A DNA stretch of 64,000 nucleotides from Microbacterium oleivorans (GTDB lineage Bacteria; Actinomycetota; Actinomycetes; Actinomycetales; Microbacteriaceae), in contig NZ_MAYO01000003.1 in NCBI RefSeq assembly GCF_001691565.1, forward strand, positions 1,712,766-1,776,765. Reading direction: 5' to 3'. The notes below the pieces were generated by a model, which ran no database searches, had not been told where the DNA came from, and worked only from the letters and a program-made list of their open reading frames with translations. Shown piece by piece: positions 42,465-50,856 of this stretch (position 1 is its first letter; each line of letters starts with the position of its first letter). A program made the translations under genes and the position numbers.

Positions 42465-43403
42465 TCAGCCCTTGACCGCGCCGAGCATGATGCCCTTGAC
42501 GAAGAAGCGCTGGAACAGCGGGTAGACGAAGATGATGGGCAGGATGACGATGACCGAGATCGTCATCCGGATCGAGGTCGGCGTCTGACTCGTGGCCGCG
42601 TCGACGATCGAGCTGATGTTGCCGCCGTTCTGCATGGCCTGAGCCAGGCTGTTGGCCTGGTTGATGAACATGTAGAGCAGGTACTGCAGGGTGTAGAGGC
42701 TCTGGTCGGTGATGTAGATGAGGGTGTCCTGGAAGCTGTTCCACTGCGCGACGGCCGAGAAGATGGCCACGGTCGCGAGGATCGGCGTCATGTTGGGCAG
42801 GTACACCCGGAAGAAGATCTGCAGGATGTTCGCGCCGTCCATCTCGGCCGCTTCCTGGAGTTCGCTGGGCATCGCCTCGACGTAGGTCTTCACGAGGATG
42901 ATGAAGAACGGCTGCACCACGAACGGCAGCACATAGACCCAGAAGTTGTTCGTCAGCCCGAGGTTCCGGATGATGATGAACACCGGGATGAGGCCCGCAC
43001 TGAAGTACATCGTGATGATGACGAAGCGGTACCAGAACCGGCGCCCCCACATGCGGCTCTGCGTGAACATGAAGCCGAGGAAGGCCGAGGCGAGCACCGC
43101 GGCGACCGTGCCGAGGACGGTGCGACCGACCGAGACGATCGCGGCCTGCGTGAGCCCGCCGAGCTGGAAGACCTGTTCGTAATTGGAGAGGTGGATGCCG
43201 GTGGGCAGCCATCGGACCTGGCCGAGGGCGGCGAGGTCGTTCGAGCTGATCGAGTTGATGATCAGGTAGTAGAACGGGTAGGCGCAGATGAAGGCGAGCG
43301 CCAGGAACACCGAGTAGTTGACGATCGCGAAGACGACGCGACCCGACAGATCGGCGTCGCGCCGCACGACACGGCGGCGGCGGGTGGGAGTCGTGGTGAC
43401 CAT
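42465..43403 (-). CDS. LplC-type carbohydrate ABC transporter permease
   Basis: The 312-residue permease has six transmembrane segments and the EAA loop VEAMPSELQEAAEMDGANILQIFFRVYLPNMTP (about residues 175-207). N-tail is Arg-rich (TTPTRRRRVVRRD). It ends with FQRFFVKGIMLGAVKG, the typical MalG-group C-terminus that contacts the ATPase. It sits between the LplB-type permease and the binding protein. No ATPase gene is nearby, so a shared MsiK-type ATPase is expected. Confidence 0.9.
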   Translation of the reverse strand: MVTTTPTRRRRVVRRDADLSGRVVFAIVNYSVFLALAFICAYPFYYLIINSISSNDLAALGQVRWLPTGIHLSNYEQVFQLGGLTQAAIVSVGRTVLGTVAAVLASAFLGFMFTQSRMWGRRFWYRFVIITMYFSAGLIPVFIIIRNLGLTNNFWVYVLPFVVQPFFIILVKTYVEAMPSELQEAAEMDGANILQIFFRVYLPNMTPILATVAIFSAVAQWNSFQDTLIYITDQSLYTLQYLLYMFINQANSLAQAMQNGGNISSIVDAATSQTPTSIRMTISVIVILPIIFVYPLFQRFFVKGIMLGAVKG

Positions 43404-43419
43404 GGTCGGGGCTCCTGAC

Positions 43420-44403
43420 TCAGACGATGGATTCGCCGCGGACGCGCTTGGCGATGCCGTTGACGGTGAACAGGAGGATGACGGAGATGAGGCTCTTCAA
43501 CATGCCGATAGCCGTCGCCATCGACAGGTTGTTGCCCGTCATGCCGATGTTGTAGACGTACAGGTCGAGGACCTGGATGTACTCCTTGTTGAAGGCGTTC
43601 TGGAAGACGAAGTACTGCTCCATGCCGTTGTTGAGCAGGTTCGCGATCGACAGGAGCAGCAGCACGAGGTAGGTCGGCATGAGCTGCGGCACCGTGATGT
43701 ACCACATCTTCTGGAAGCGCCCGGCGCCGTCGATCTCGGCCGACTCGTAGAGCGACTGGTCGATGCCGGCGATCGCGGCGAGGTAGATGATCGCACCCCA
43801 GCCGAGCCCCTTCCACACCGACCAGAGGGTCATCGTGAGCCACACGTTCTGATCGGTGTCGAGGAACTTCACCGGTGTCGTGATGAGCCCCGCATCGCTG
43901 AGCACGCCGTTGACGAGCCCGGAGCTCGAGAAGAGCGAGAAGGCGATCATGTAGACGAGCACCCACGAGATGAAGTTCGGCAGGGTGGTCAGGGTCTGCA
44001 CCGCGTTGCGGAACCACGGCGCCCGGATCTCGTTGAGGAAGATCGCGAAAGCCAGCGGCAGGACCGAGGTCGCGATGCCGAGGAAGCTGATCGCGAGCGT
44101 GTTGGTGAGGACCTGCCCGACCTGCGCGACCTGGGTGGGCGAGCTCACGAGGAGCTGGAACCACTGCAGCCCGACGAAGTCGCTGCCGGCGAGCCCGAGC
44201 GCCGGACGGTAGTCGTACAGCGAGTAGATCCACCCGTAGAGCGGGAAGTACGAGAAGAGGAACACCAGCGCCAGGAACGGCACGATGCACAGGAACATCC
44301 GGAACGAGCGACGACTCTTGGAGGTTCGGCGCTCGGCGCGCGGGGGCGTCTTGTCTTCGATCGTCGTGGCCGCGACCTCGGTGACGATCGCCTGCTGCGT
44401 CAT
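43420..44403 (-). CDS. LplB-type carbohydrate ABC transporter permease
   Basis: The 327-residue protein has six transmembrane segments and the EAA loop IAGIDQSLYESAEIDGAGRFQKMWYITVPQLMP (about 200-232). The N-terminal tail (VTEVAATTIEDKTPPRAERRTSKSRRS) is cytoplasmic. Its ATG is overlapped (ATGA) by the stop codon of a 14-codon reading frame with a strong ribosome binding site; the permease itself has no good one, so its translation may depend on that small frame. First structural gene of the LplBCA-type operon, under the GAAGCGCTTC operators. Confidence 0.9.
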   Translation of the reverse strand: MTQQAIVTEVAATTIEDKTPPRAERRTSKSRRSFRMFLCIVPFLALVFLFSYFPLYGWIYSLYDYRPALGLAGSDFVGLQWFQLLVSSPTQVAQVGQVLTNTLAISFLGIATSVLPLAFAIFLNEIRAPWFRNAVQTLTTLPNFISWVLVYMIAFSLFSSSGLVNGVLSDAGLITTPVKFLDTDQNVWLTMTLWSVWKGLGWGAIIYLAAIAGIDQSLYESAEIDGAGRFQKMWYITVPQLMPTYLVLLLLSIANLLNNGMEQYFVFQNAFNKEYIQVLDLYVYNIGMTGNNLSMATAIGMLKSLISVILLFTVNGIAKRVRGESIV

Positions 44404-44444
44404 CGGTCGCGCCGTTCGAGGCGCTCGCAGGTATGCCGGGTCAT
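44400..44444 (-). CDS. Possible 14-residue coupling ORF before the LplB-type permease
   Basis: MTRHTCERLERRDR starts at an ATG with CGAAGGAG five bases before it and ends TGA overlapping the permease ATG (ATGA). The strong ribosome binding site is here and not in front of the permease, so ribosomes probably load at this frame and re-start. The peptide itself (basic) need not have a function. Translation is inferred, not shown. Confidence 0.45.
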   Translation of the reverse strand: MTRHTCERLERRDR

Positions 44445-44457
44445 CTCACTCCTTCGT

Positions 44458-44497
44458 GATCGAAGCGCTTCCGCGACGGGCAGTCGAACCGCTTCGA
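44458..44497. promoter_or_regulatory. Two LacI-type operators in front of the transporter operon
   Basis: GAAGCGCTTC at 44462-44471 is identical to the core of the operator between lacI and GH42. TCGAACCGCTTCGA at 44484-44497 is the same palindrome with one mismatched centre. The two lie on the upstream side of the LplB start with centres about 24 bases apart, a spacing that allows cooperative binding of a tetramer or two dimers. Confidence 0.7.
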
Positions 44498-44550
44498 TAT
44501 GAAGATAACGCCCCCGGGTGAGGGCGTCAAACATCACGTTCCGGTCACAC

Positions 44551-44589
44551 GAGAACGCCGCCCCTGCCAATGGGCGGGGCGGCGTTCTC
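44551..44589. terminator. Hairpin terminator after the Gfo/Idh/MocA gene
   Basis: GAGAACGCCGCCCC (44551-44564) pairs perfectly over 14 bases with GGGGCGGCGTTCTC (44576-44589), loop of 11 bases. It lies 16 bases past the oxidoreductase stop codon on the minus strand and separates the xylose operon from the transporter operon promoter. Confidence 0.7.
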
Positions 44590-44605
44590 GAGACGGCGGG
44601 GCGGG

Positions 44606-45709
44606 TCAGCCGCCGATGCGCGTCCACTCGGCGGCAGCGGTGAGAGGCACCAGCGGCGGCCGTTCCACCGTCGTGCCGATCACGAGACGGCGTCCGTCGG
44701 CGGAGGAGCGCAGCAGGCTCTCCATGATGTCGAGCACGTGGAGCGCGACGGCGCCGCTGGCCCGGCCCGCACCGCCGGACGAGACGGCGTCGATCAGTCC
44801 GACACCCCGCCCGGCACTCTCGTAGCCGGCCGACGCCGGGACCAACCGCCAGCCGTTTTCACCGAGCGCGGCGAGGCGGACCTCGCCGTCGAACATGTTG
44901 GGATCGGGCACCGCCAGCGACCCCTGCTCGCCGTGCACCTCGATCGGCGGGGCGGCCGTCCGGGCGGCGTCGAAGCTCGTGACGATCGTCGATACCGCGC
45001 CGCCCGCGTGCTCGAGGAGCCCGCTCACGTGGGTGTCGACCTCGACCTCGATCCGCTCGCCGGCCCGCGGACCCGTCGCGATCGTCCGCTCGGCTCGGGC
45101 GCGGCGGGCGGCTCCGGTGACGGCGACGACCGGTCCCAGGAGATGGATGAGGCTCGTCAGGTAGTACGGCCCCATGTCGAAGAGCGGCCCGCCGCCGGGC
45201 GCGTAATAGAACCCGGGAGCGGGATGCCACAGCTCGTGACCCGGCGACACCCATGTCGCGCTCGCCGCGACCGGCCGCCCGATCGCACCGTCGTCGACGA
45301 GGCGGCGGGCGGTCTGGATGCCGGTGCCGAGCACCGTGTCGGGCGCAGCGGAGACGTGCACGCCGGCCGCGGCGGCGGCATCCATCACCGCACGTCCTTC
45401 GGCGACCGTCAGCGCGAGCGGCTTCTCGCCGTGGACCGACTTGCCGGCGACGATCGCGGCGTGAGCGACCTCTGCGTGCGCGGCGGGGACGGTCAGGTTC
45501 AGGACGGTCTGCACCTCGGGGTCGGCCATGAGCTCGTCGACCGTCAACGCCCGCGCGCCGGGGATGGCCTCGGCGACCTCCGCAGCCCGGCCCGGCATCA
45601 GGTCGGCGACCGCGGACACCCGGATCGAGGGGCTCTGTGCGAACAGGTCGAGGTACTGACGCGAGATGACGCCGAGTCCGACGATCCCTACGGCGTGCGG
45701 GCTGCCCAC
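44606..45709 (-). CDS. Gfo/Idh/MocA family NAD(P)-dependent oxidoreductase
   Basis: The 367-residue protein has an N-terminal Rossmann fold ([23 protein letters not shown]) and the family motif GEKPLALTVAEGRAVMDAA (about residues 94-112) with the catalytic Lys, then the alpha/beta C-terminal domain (APGFYYAPGGGPLFDMGPYYLTSLIHLLGPV). Such enzymes oxidise or reduce sugars, inositol or related rings. GTG start with no upstream alternative. It overlaps the ThuA-like gene by 22 bases and ends the xylA operon; a sugar side reaction is likely, substrate unknown. Confidence 0.85.
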   Translation of the reverse strand: MGSPHAVGIVGLGVISRQYLDLFAQSPSIRVSAVADLMPGRAAEVAEAIPGARALTVDELMADPEVQTVLNLTVPAAHAEVAHAAIVAGKSVHGEKPLALTVAEGRAVMDAAAAAGVHVSAAPDTVLGTGIQTARRLVDDGAIGRPVAASATWVSPGHELWHPAPGFYYAPGGGPLFDMGPYYLTSLIHLLGPVVAVTGAARRARAERTIATGPRAGERIEVEVDTHVSGLLEHAGGAVSTIVTSFDAARTAAPPIEVHGEQGSLAVPDPNMFDGEVRLAALGENGWRLVPASAGYESAGRGVGLIDAVSSGGAGRASGAVALHVLDIMESLLRSSADGRRLVIGTTVERPPLVPLTAAAEWTRIGG

Positions 45710-46386
45710 AGGAGTCCCCTTTCGACGATGGTGCGGACGTTCGGATCGGCGAGGACCTCGGGCGCGTGACCCGGCGTCGCGACGAAGACCCGACCCGCAC
45801 CCCAGAGCCGGGTCCAGACAGCGGGACTCACGATCGGCCGGTGCCAGGGGTGGTACTCCTGCGTCGGATGCGTCGTCGTCGCGAGGACGTCGATCAGGTC
45901 GTCGTGGAGCACCCAGTACTGCTCCGTGTGCAGCGTGAAGTCCTCGATGCCGGCCGTGATCTCGTGCGTCCGGCCGAGCTCGCTGATCTCGACCGTGTAG
46001 TCGAGGTAGTTGTCGCGCTCGTCGCCGGGACGCTCATCGGGACGGCGTCCCGGATGCGTCGCGAACTGGCCGCCGACCAGCTGCAGGTAGTCCGAGCTGT
46101 TCCGGTACGAGTCGGCGATGCCGCCGTGCCACCCGGCGAGCCCGGTGCCCGCCTCGACCGCAGCGCGGAGCCCGCGGAGGGCATCATCCGAGATCGACGA
46201 CATCGTCACCGCCTGCACGATGAGGTCGACCCCCGGCATCCGTTCGACGTCGGCATAGACCTCGTTCGATTCCTCGACGTCGACGTCGAACCCGTTCTGC
46301 CGGAGGAACGGAACGAACATCTCGGTCGCAGCAATCGGATGGTGACCGTCCCACCCGCCGCGGACGATGAGCGCACGACGGGTCAT
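45688..46386 (-). CDS. ThuA-like domain protein
   Basis: The 232-residue protein is a single ThuA-like domain (class I glutamine-amidotransferase-like fold): [91 protein letters not shown]. ThuA proteins are found in trehalose/disaccharide utilisation and pair with Gfo/Idh/MocA dehydrogenases; keto-sugar formation has been proposed. Here it is between xylB and such a dehydrogenase, with an ATGA overlap to xylB. Enzymatic role is not settled. Confidence 0.85.
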   Translation of the reverse strand: MTRRALIVRGGWDGHHPIAATEMFVPFLRQNGFDVDVEESNEVYADVERMPGVDLIVQAVTMSSISDDALRGLRAAVEAGTGLAGWHGGIADSYRNSSDYLQLVGGQFATHPGRRPDERPGDERDNYLDYTVEISELGRTHEITAGIEDFTLHTEQYWVLHDDLIDVLATTTHPTQEYHPWHRPIVSPAVWTRLWGAGRVFVATPGHAPEVLADPNVRTIVERGLLWAARTP

Positions 46387-47783
46387 CGTGCTTCCTCCGC
46401 CCGCCGGGCGGCCACGGCGTCGTAGCGCTCGCGGACTTCCGGACGGGGGTCGGATGCCGCGTCCCGGTCCATCGCGACGGCCCAGTCCGGCCAGGCACCC
46501 GCGAGCACCGCGGCCGCCTGGCGCGCGGCGCCCTGCGCGACGTACTCTCCCGGCGCGGGGACCGCCACCGGAACGTCGAAGACCTGCGCCGCGACGGCCG
46601 CGACCGCGGCGTTGCGCGCCGCGCCCCCGACCAGCAGCACGCGTTCGGCGGTGACACCCAGACTGCGGATCGCGTCGAGACCCGTCGCGAGCCCCGCGAG
46701 CATGCCCTCGATCGCGGCGCGCGCGAGGTTCTCGCGCGTCGTGTTCCCGAGCGAGAGCCCGTCGATCGACGCACGCGCCGCCGGCAGATTGGGTGTCCGC
46801 TCGCCCTCGAACCACGGCACGAGCACGACACCGCCGGCACCGGGCTCGGCCGCCGCGGCGAGCTGGGTGAGCCCGTCGTGATCGACGCCGAGGAGGCGTG
46901 CCGTGGCATCGAGGACGCGCGCGGCGTTCAGGGTCGCGACCAGGGGCAGGAACCGTCCCGTCGCGTCCGCGAAGCCCGCCGCCGTTCCGGTCGGATCGAT
47001 CGTCCGGGTGTCGCTGACCGCGAAGACCGTCCCCGATGTGCCGATCGACACGACGACGTCGCCCGCCGTCGCGCCGACACCGAGGGCGGCCCCCGCGTTG
47101 TCGCCCGCACCGGGACCGACGCGGCGACCACCGGCATCCGTCACCCACTCGAGGGGACCGAGCACCCGCGGCAGGACCGCGTCATGGCCGAGCGCCGCGG
47201 CGAGCAGCTCGCGGTCGTACTCGCCGGACTCGGGGTTCCAATACCCTGTGCCCGACGCGTCCGAGCGGTCGGTGACGAGCTCGTCGAGGTTCGGGTTCTC
47301 GGGTCCGAAGCCGCGGAGCCGCCAGGTCAGCCAGTCGTGCGGCAGTGCGACGGCGGCCACGCGCGCCGCGTTGTCCGGCTCGGCATCTCGCAGCCACCGG
47401 AGCTTGGTGATCGTGAACGACGCGACCGGCACGAGTCCCGTGCGCCGCGCCAGTTCCTCAGCGCCGAACTCGATCGCGAGATCGGATGCCGCCGGCCCCG
47501 AGCGCGTGTCGTTCCACAGCAGCGCGTCGCGCACCACCGCGCCGGAGGCGTCGAGCGCGACCATACCGTGCTGCTGGCCCCCGATCGACCACGCCTCGAC
47601 GTCGTCCAGACCCCCGGCATCCGCGATCGCGCTCTGCAGCGCGGACCACCACGCCTCGGGATCGACCGAGGTCCCATCGGGATGCGACGCGCGACCGGAG
47701 CGGACGATCGCCCCGGTCGCGATGTCGACGATGACGACCTTGCAGGATTGCGTCGACGAGTCGACGCCCATCACGAGGGTCAC
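46383..47783 (-). CDS. xylB: Xylulokinase
   Basis: The 466-residue FGGY-family kinase has the N-terminal signature [17 protein letters not shown], the substrate-side [27 protein letters not shown], Asp in [18 protein letters not shown], and the nucleotide-binding [12 protein letters not shown] and GGAARNA segments. It phosphorylates D-xylulose from XylA. GTG at 47783 is one base past the xylA stop; ATG at 47771 is the alternative start. Translationally coupled to both neighbours. Confidence 0.92.
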   Translation of the reverse strand: MTLVMGVDSSTQSCKVVIVDIATGAIVRSGRASHPDGTSVDPEAWWSALQSAIADAGGLDDVEAWSIGGQQHGMVALDASGAVVRDALLWNDTRSGPAASDLAIEFGAEELARRTGLVPVASFTITKLRWLRDAEPDNAARVAAVALPHDWLTWRLRGFGPENPNLDELVTDRSDASGTGYWNPESGEYDRELLAAALGHDAVLPRVLGPLEWVTDAGGRRVGPGAGDNAGAALGVGATAGDVVVSIGTSGTVFAVSDTRTIDPTGTAAGFADATGRFLPLVATLNAARVLDATARLLGVDHDGLTQLAAAAEPGAGGVVLVPWFEGERTPNLPAARASIDGLSLGNTTRENLARAAIEGMLAGLATGLDAIRSLGVTAERVLLVGGAARNAAVAAVAAQVFDVPVAVPAPGEYVAQGAARQAAAVLAGAWPDWAVAMDRDAASDPRPEVRERYDAVAARRAEEAR

Positions 47784-47784
47784 G

Positions 47785-48972
47785 TCAGCGCGCGCCCAGC
47801 AGGTGCTCGGTCGCCAGCTGCTGCAGACGCACGAACCCGGCGCCCTTGCCGCCGAGGTAGGCGCCCGCGTCGAAGTCCTCGTAGGCCGACCGGTCGGCGA
47901 GGAAGTCGTCGTAGCTCTCGCCCGGGTTCAGGGTCGGGGTGGAGAGCTCATCGACCTTGGCGGCGGCGAGTGCCTCCTGCACCTCGGGGTCGGCACGGAA
48001 CGCCTGCGCGCGCTCCTTGAGGAGCAGGTAGGTGCGCATGTTCGCGGCGGCGGAGTCCCAGACTCCGGTCTCGTCCTCGGTGCGGCTCGGCTTGTAGTCG
48101 AAGTGGCGCGGGCCGTCGTAGGCCGGCACACCGCCGGGGCCGCCGTTCTCGAGCAGGTCGACGAGCGAGAACGCGTTGTGCAGATCGCCGTGACCGAACA
48201 CGAGGTCCTGGTCGTACTTGATGCCGCGCTGACCGTTGAGGTCGATGTGGAAAAGCTTGCCGTGGTACAGCGCCTGGGCGATGCCGGCGGTGAAGTTGAG
48301 CCCCGCCATCTGCTCGTGGCCGACCTCGGGGTTCACGCCGAACAGCTCGGGACGCTCGAGCGAGTCGATGAACGCGATCGCGTGGCCGAGGGTGGGAAGC
48401 AGGATGTCTCCGCGCGGCTCGTTCGGCTTCGGCTCGATCGCGAAGCGGATGTCGTAGCCCTTGTCGGTGACGTACTGACCGAGCAGGTTGACGGCCTCGC
48501 GATAGCGCTCGAGCGCCTGGCGGACGTCCTTGGCGGAGTCGTATTCGGCACCCTCGCGGCCGCCCCACATGACGAAGGTCTTGGCGCCGAGCTCGGCACC
48601 GAGGTCGAGCTGACGGAAGACCTTGCGGAGGGCGAAGCGGCGCACGTCGCGGTCGTTGGCCGTGAAGCCGCCGTCCTTGAAGACGGGCGCGCTGAAGAGG
48701 TTCGTCGTGACCATCGGGACGATCATCCCGGTCGATTCGAGCGCGCCCTTCAGGCGGTCGATCTCGTGCTGACGGTCGGCGTCGCTCGAGCCGAAGGCGA
48801 ACAGGTCGTCGTCGTGGAATGTGAGACCGTACGCGCCGAGCTCGGCGAGCTTCTCGACGGCGTGGACGACGTCGAGCGGGGGACGGGTGGGGCCGCCGAA
48901 CGGGTCGGTGCCGTTGTAGCCGACGGTCCACAGACCGAAGCTGAACTTGTCTGCGGGGGTGGGGGTGACCAT
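47785..48972 (-). CDS. xylA: Xylose isomerase
   Basis: The 395-residue protein is a class I (actinobacterial) xylose isomerase. [27 protein letters not shown] opens the barrel; [14 protein letters not shown] has the catalytic His; [24 protein letters not shown] (metal Glu), [14 protein letters not shown] and [22 protein letters not shown] supply the metal ligands. ATG at 48972 with AAGGAG upstream is preferred over an upstream in-frame start. First gene of the xylose operon, divergent from the ROK regulator; a GTTG-CAAC palindrome lies between. Confidence 0.96.
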   Translation of the reverse strand: MVTPTPADKFSFGLWTVGYNGTDPFGGPTRPPLDVVHAVEKLAELGAYGLTFHDDDLFAFGSSDADRQHEIDRLKGALESTGMIVPMVTTNLFSAPVFKDGGFTANDRDVRRFALRKVFRQLDLGAELGAKTFVMWGGREGAEYDSAKDVRQALERYREAVNLLGQYVTDKGYDIRFAIEPKPNEPRGDILLPTLGHAIAFIDSLERPELFGVNPEVGHEQMAGLNFTAGIAQALYHGKLFHIDLNGQRGIKYDQDLVFGHGDLHNAFSLVDLLENGGPGGVPAYDGPRHFDYKPSRTEDETGVWDSAAANMRTYLLLKERAQAFRADPEVQEALAAAKVDELSTPTLNPGESYDDFLADRSAYEDFDAGAYLGGKGAGFVRLQQLATEHLLGAR

Positions 48973-48999
48973 GACGCTCCTTCGCGAGCCGGACAAAAT

Positions 49000-49020
49000 G
49001 TTGTTATCAGCAACGTATAC
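49000..49020. promoter_or_regulatory. Likely xylose operator and xylA -10 box
   Basis: GTTGTTATCAGCAAC (49000-49014) is an interrupted palindrome of the GTTG-N7-CAAC kind, resembling ROK (XylR/NagC-type) operators. GTATAC (49015-49020) next to it fits a -10 box for xylA on the minus strand, so the operator would overlap the transcription start. Confidence 0.5.
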
Positions 49021-49055
49021 CAGGCGCGCCGCCGCGACAAACCCCTTCCGGTGGC

Positions 49056-49061
49056 TATGGT
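49056..49061 (+). promoter_or_regulatory. -10 box TATGGT of the leaderless ROK regulator gene
   Basis: TATGGT, six bases, then GTG at 49068; no ribosome binding site. Confidence 0.55.
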
Positions 49062-49067
49062 GGGGTC

Positions 49068-50237
49068 GTGAGCGAGCAGGGGCGAACCGTCGAATCCGTG
49101 CGACGCGCGAACCTGGGCAGCATCCTCGGCATCGTGCATCGAGAGGGCCCGCAGTCGCGCGCCGCCCTCACCGAGTCGACCGGGCTCAACCGCTCGACGG
49201 TCGCCGACCTCGTCGGCTCGCTCGTCTCGTTCGGACTCGTCACCGAGCGCGCACCGGACCCCTCGCGCCGCGTCGGACGCCCCTCCCCCGTGGTCGCCGT
49301 CGACCCGGCCGTCGTCGCGATCGCCGTCAACCCCGAGGTCGATGCGCTCGAGGTCGCCGCCGTCGGCCTCGACCGCGAACTCCGCGCCGTCGTCGTCCTG
49401 TCGCAGGACCACCTCCTCACCCCCGAGCGGACCGCGGAGCTCATCGCGACGCAGATCGTGACATGGCGCCGCGGCGATCTCGCCGACGCCCGCATCCTGG
49501 GCGTCGGCCTCGCCGTGCCGGGCCTCGTCCGCATCGAGGACGGCCTCGTCCGCGACGCACCCCACCTCGGGTGGGTCGACGTGCCCCTGCGTGACCTCGT
49601 CGCGGCGGCCACCGGCATCCCCGTCGTCGTCGGCAACGATGCGACCCTCGGCACCATCGCCGAGCACCTGTTCGGCGCCGCGCGCGGCATCGACCACGCG
49701 GTCTATCTCAACGGCGGCGCGAGCGGCATCGGCGGCGGGATCATCGTGAACGGGATGCCGGTGGTCGGCGCCGGCGGCTACGCCGGCGAGATCGGGCAGA
49801 ACCGACCCGGCATCGCGACCCTCGCCGACCGCCGCGCGCGGGACGGCGTACTCGAGGACGAGGTCAGCCGCGCCCGGCTCCTGTCGGTCGTGGGGCTGAC
49901 CCGCGGCGACGACCGCGAGCTCGCCGATGCGCTCGCGGCGCACAGCGACACCCCGTCGGTCGCGGGAGAGGTCGACCGGCAGCGCCGCATCCTCGCCACC
50001 GCTCTCGCGAACGCGGTCAACGCCCTGAACCCCTCGGCGATCGTGCTCGGCGGGTTCCTCGCCGTGCTCGCAGGCCTGGACGTCGCCGCGCTCGAGCAGG
50101 CTGTGCGGGCGCAGGCCATGCCCGCCTGCGGCGAGGACCTGCAGATCCTGCCCGCCGCCCTCGCCGAGCACCGGCTGCTCATCGGCGCCGCCGAGGCCGT
50201 GTTCGAGGGTGTGCTGGCGAACCCGCAGGCCGTCTGA
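49068..50237 (+). CDS. ROK family transcriptional regulator (XylR-like)
   Basis: The 389-residue protein has an N-terminal winged HTH ([27 protein letters not shown], about residues 33-59) and a ROK domain ([59 protein letters not shown]). The ROK zinc motif CxCGxxGCxE, expected soon after AGEIG, is absent; [16 protein letters not shown] stands in its place. It is divergent from xylA and most likely represses the xylose operon until xylose binds. Kinase activity is unlikely. Confidence 0.88.
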   Translation: MSEQGRTVESVRRANLGSILGIVHREGPQSRAALTESTGLNRSTVADLVGSLVSFGLVTERAPDPSRRVGRPSPVVAVDPAVVAIAVNPEVDALEVAAVGLDRELRAVVVLSQDHLLTPERTAELIATQIVTWRRGDLADARILGVGLAVPGLVRIEDGLVRDAPHLGWVDVPLRDLVAAATGIPVVVGNDATLGTIAEHLFGAARGIDHAVYLNGGASGIGGGIIVNGMPVVGAGGYAGEIGQNRPGIATLADRRARDGVLEDEVSRARLLSVVGLTRGDDRELADALAAHSDTPSVAGEVDRQRRILATALANAVNALNPSAIVLGGFLAVLAGLDVAALEQAVRAQAMPACGEDLQILPAALAEHRLLIGAAEAVFEGVLANPQAV

Positions 50238-50269
50238 GCGGCGCGTGGTTCCCGTGGAGGGCAGAACAC

Positions 50270-50367
50270 GTTCCGTAATCAGTCTCGAGCGATGATGCAG
50301 GTGCGCGAACTCGCGCATTCGCGGTGTCGAGAGATCCGTACCGCGCCTTCGAGACTGAATACGGAAC
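50270..50367. repeat. 98-bp palindromic repeat element, copy 2 (intergenic)
   Basis: GTTCCGTAATCAGTCTCGA (50270-50288) pairs with TCGAGACTGAATACGGAAC (50349-50367), 19 bases with one mismatch. An inner stem TGCGCG/CGCGCA with a four-base loop sits in the middle part. The ends match copy 1 at 4374-4470, but the interior does not. This copy lies between the convergent ROK and GNAT genes, where it could also act as a transcription terminator. Confidence 0.8.
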
Positions 50368-50407
50368 GTGGGCCGGGCCACATCCCGGCGACACTCACCC
50401 GACTGCA

Positions 50408-50854
50408 TCAGTCGCCGAGACGCCAGGTGACGAACGCGATGCCGGCGACGCCGTCACGCGTGCGGTCCGTCGCCCGCCAGCCGCGCGCGGCGTAGAAGTC
50501 CTTCGCCCGCGCGTTGCCGTCCCAGACCTCGAGCTCCGCCGGGCGACCGCCGCGTATCTCCTCGAACCGGTCGTGGAGTGCCGACCCGATCCCGCGACCG
50601 AACATCTCCGGCAGGACGTAGATGCTCACCAGTTCGAGGGTCTCCCCGAGCCGCACGTGCAGGAACCCCGTCGGCCCCTCATCCTCGGCGACGACGGTGA
50701 CCCGCCCGTCCTCGCCGACGAGTCGGCGCCACATCGGCTCGCGATCGCGCGCCGCGTCCGCCGGATCGAGGTGCTCGCCGTAGTACGCGGCGCGCGAGGT
50801 GACGTGGATCGCGGCGATCGCCGCGGCATCCGCCACCGTCGCCATCCGGAGCAT
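50408..50854 (-). CDS. GNAT family N-acetyltransferase
   Basis: The 148-residue protein is one GNAT domain: RMATVADAAAIAAIHVTSRAAYYGEHL at the N-terminus, VTVVAEDEGPTGFLHVRLGE, ELVSIYVLPEMFGRGIGSALHDRFEE with the acetyl-CoA binding motif A (R/Q-x-x-G-x-G: FGRGIG), then ELEVWDGNARAKDFYAARGWRAT, and a short end. Substrate unknown. ATG starts three bases after the SDR stop codon, so the two form a small operon on the minus strand. Confidence 0.85.
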   Translation of the reverse strand: MLRMATVADAAAIAAIHVTSRAAYYGEHLDPADAARDREPMWRRLVGEDGRVTVVAEDEGPTGFLHVRLGETLELVSIYVLPEMFGRGIGSALHDRFEEIRGGRPAELEVWDGNARAKDFYAARGWRATDRTRDGVAGIAFVTWRLGD

Positions 50855-50856
50855 CG

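Noticed and set aside
44606..45709. Gfo/Idh/MocA gene as part of the LplBCA transporter operon
   Set aside because: A perfect 14-bp hairpin terminator at 44551-44589 and the GAAGCGCTTC operators separate them; it overlaps the ThuA-like gene and belongs to the xylA transcript.
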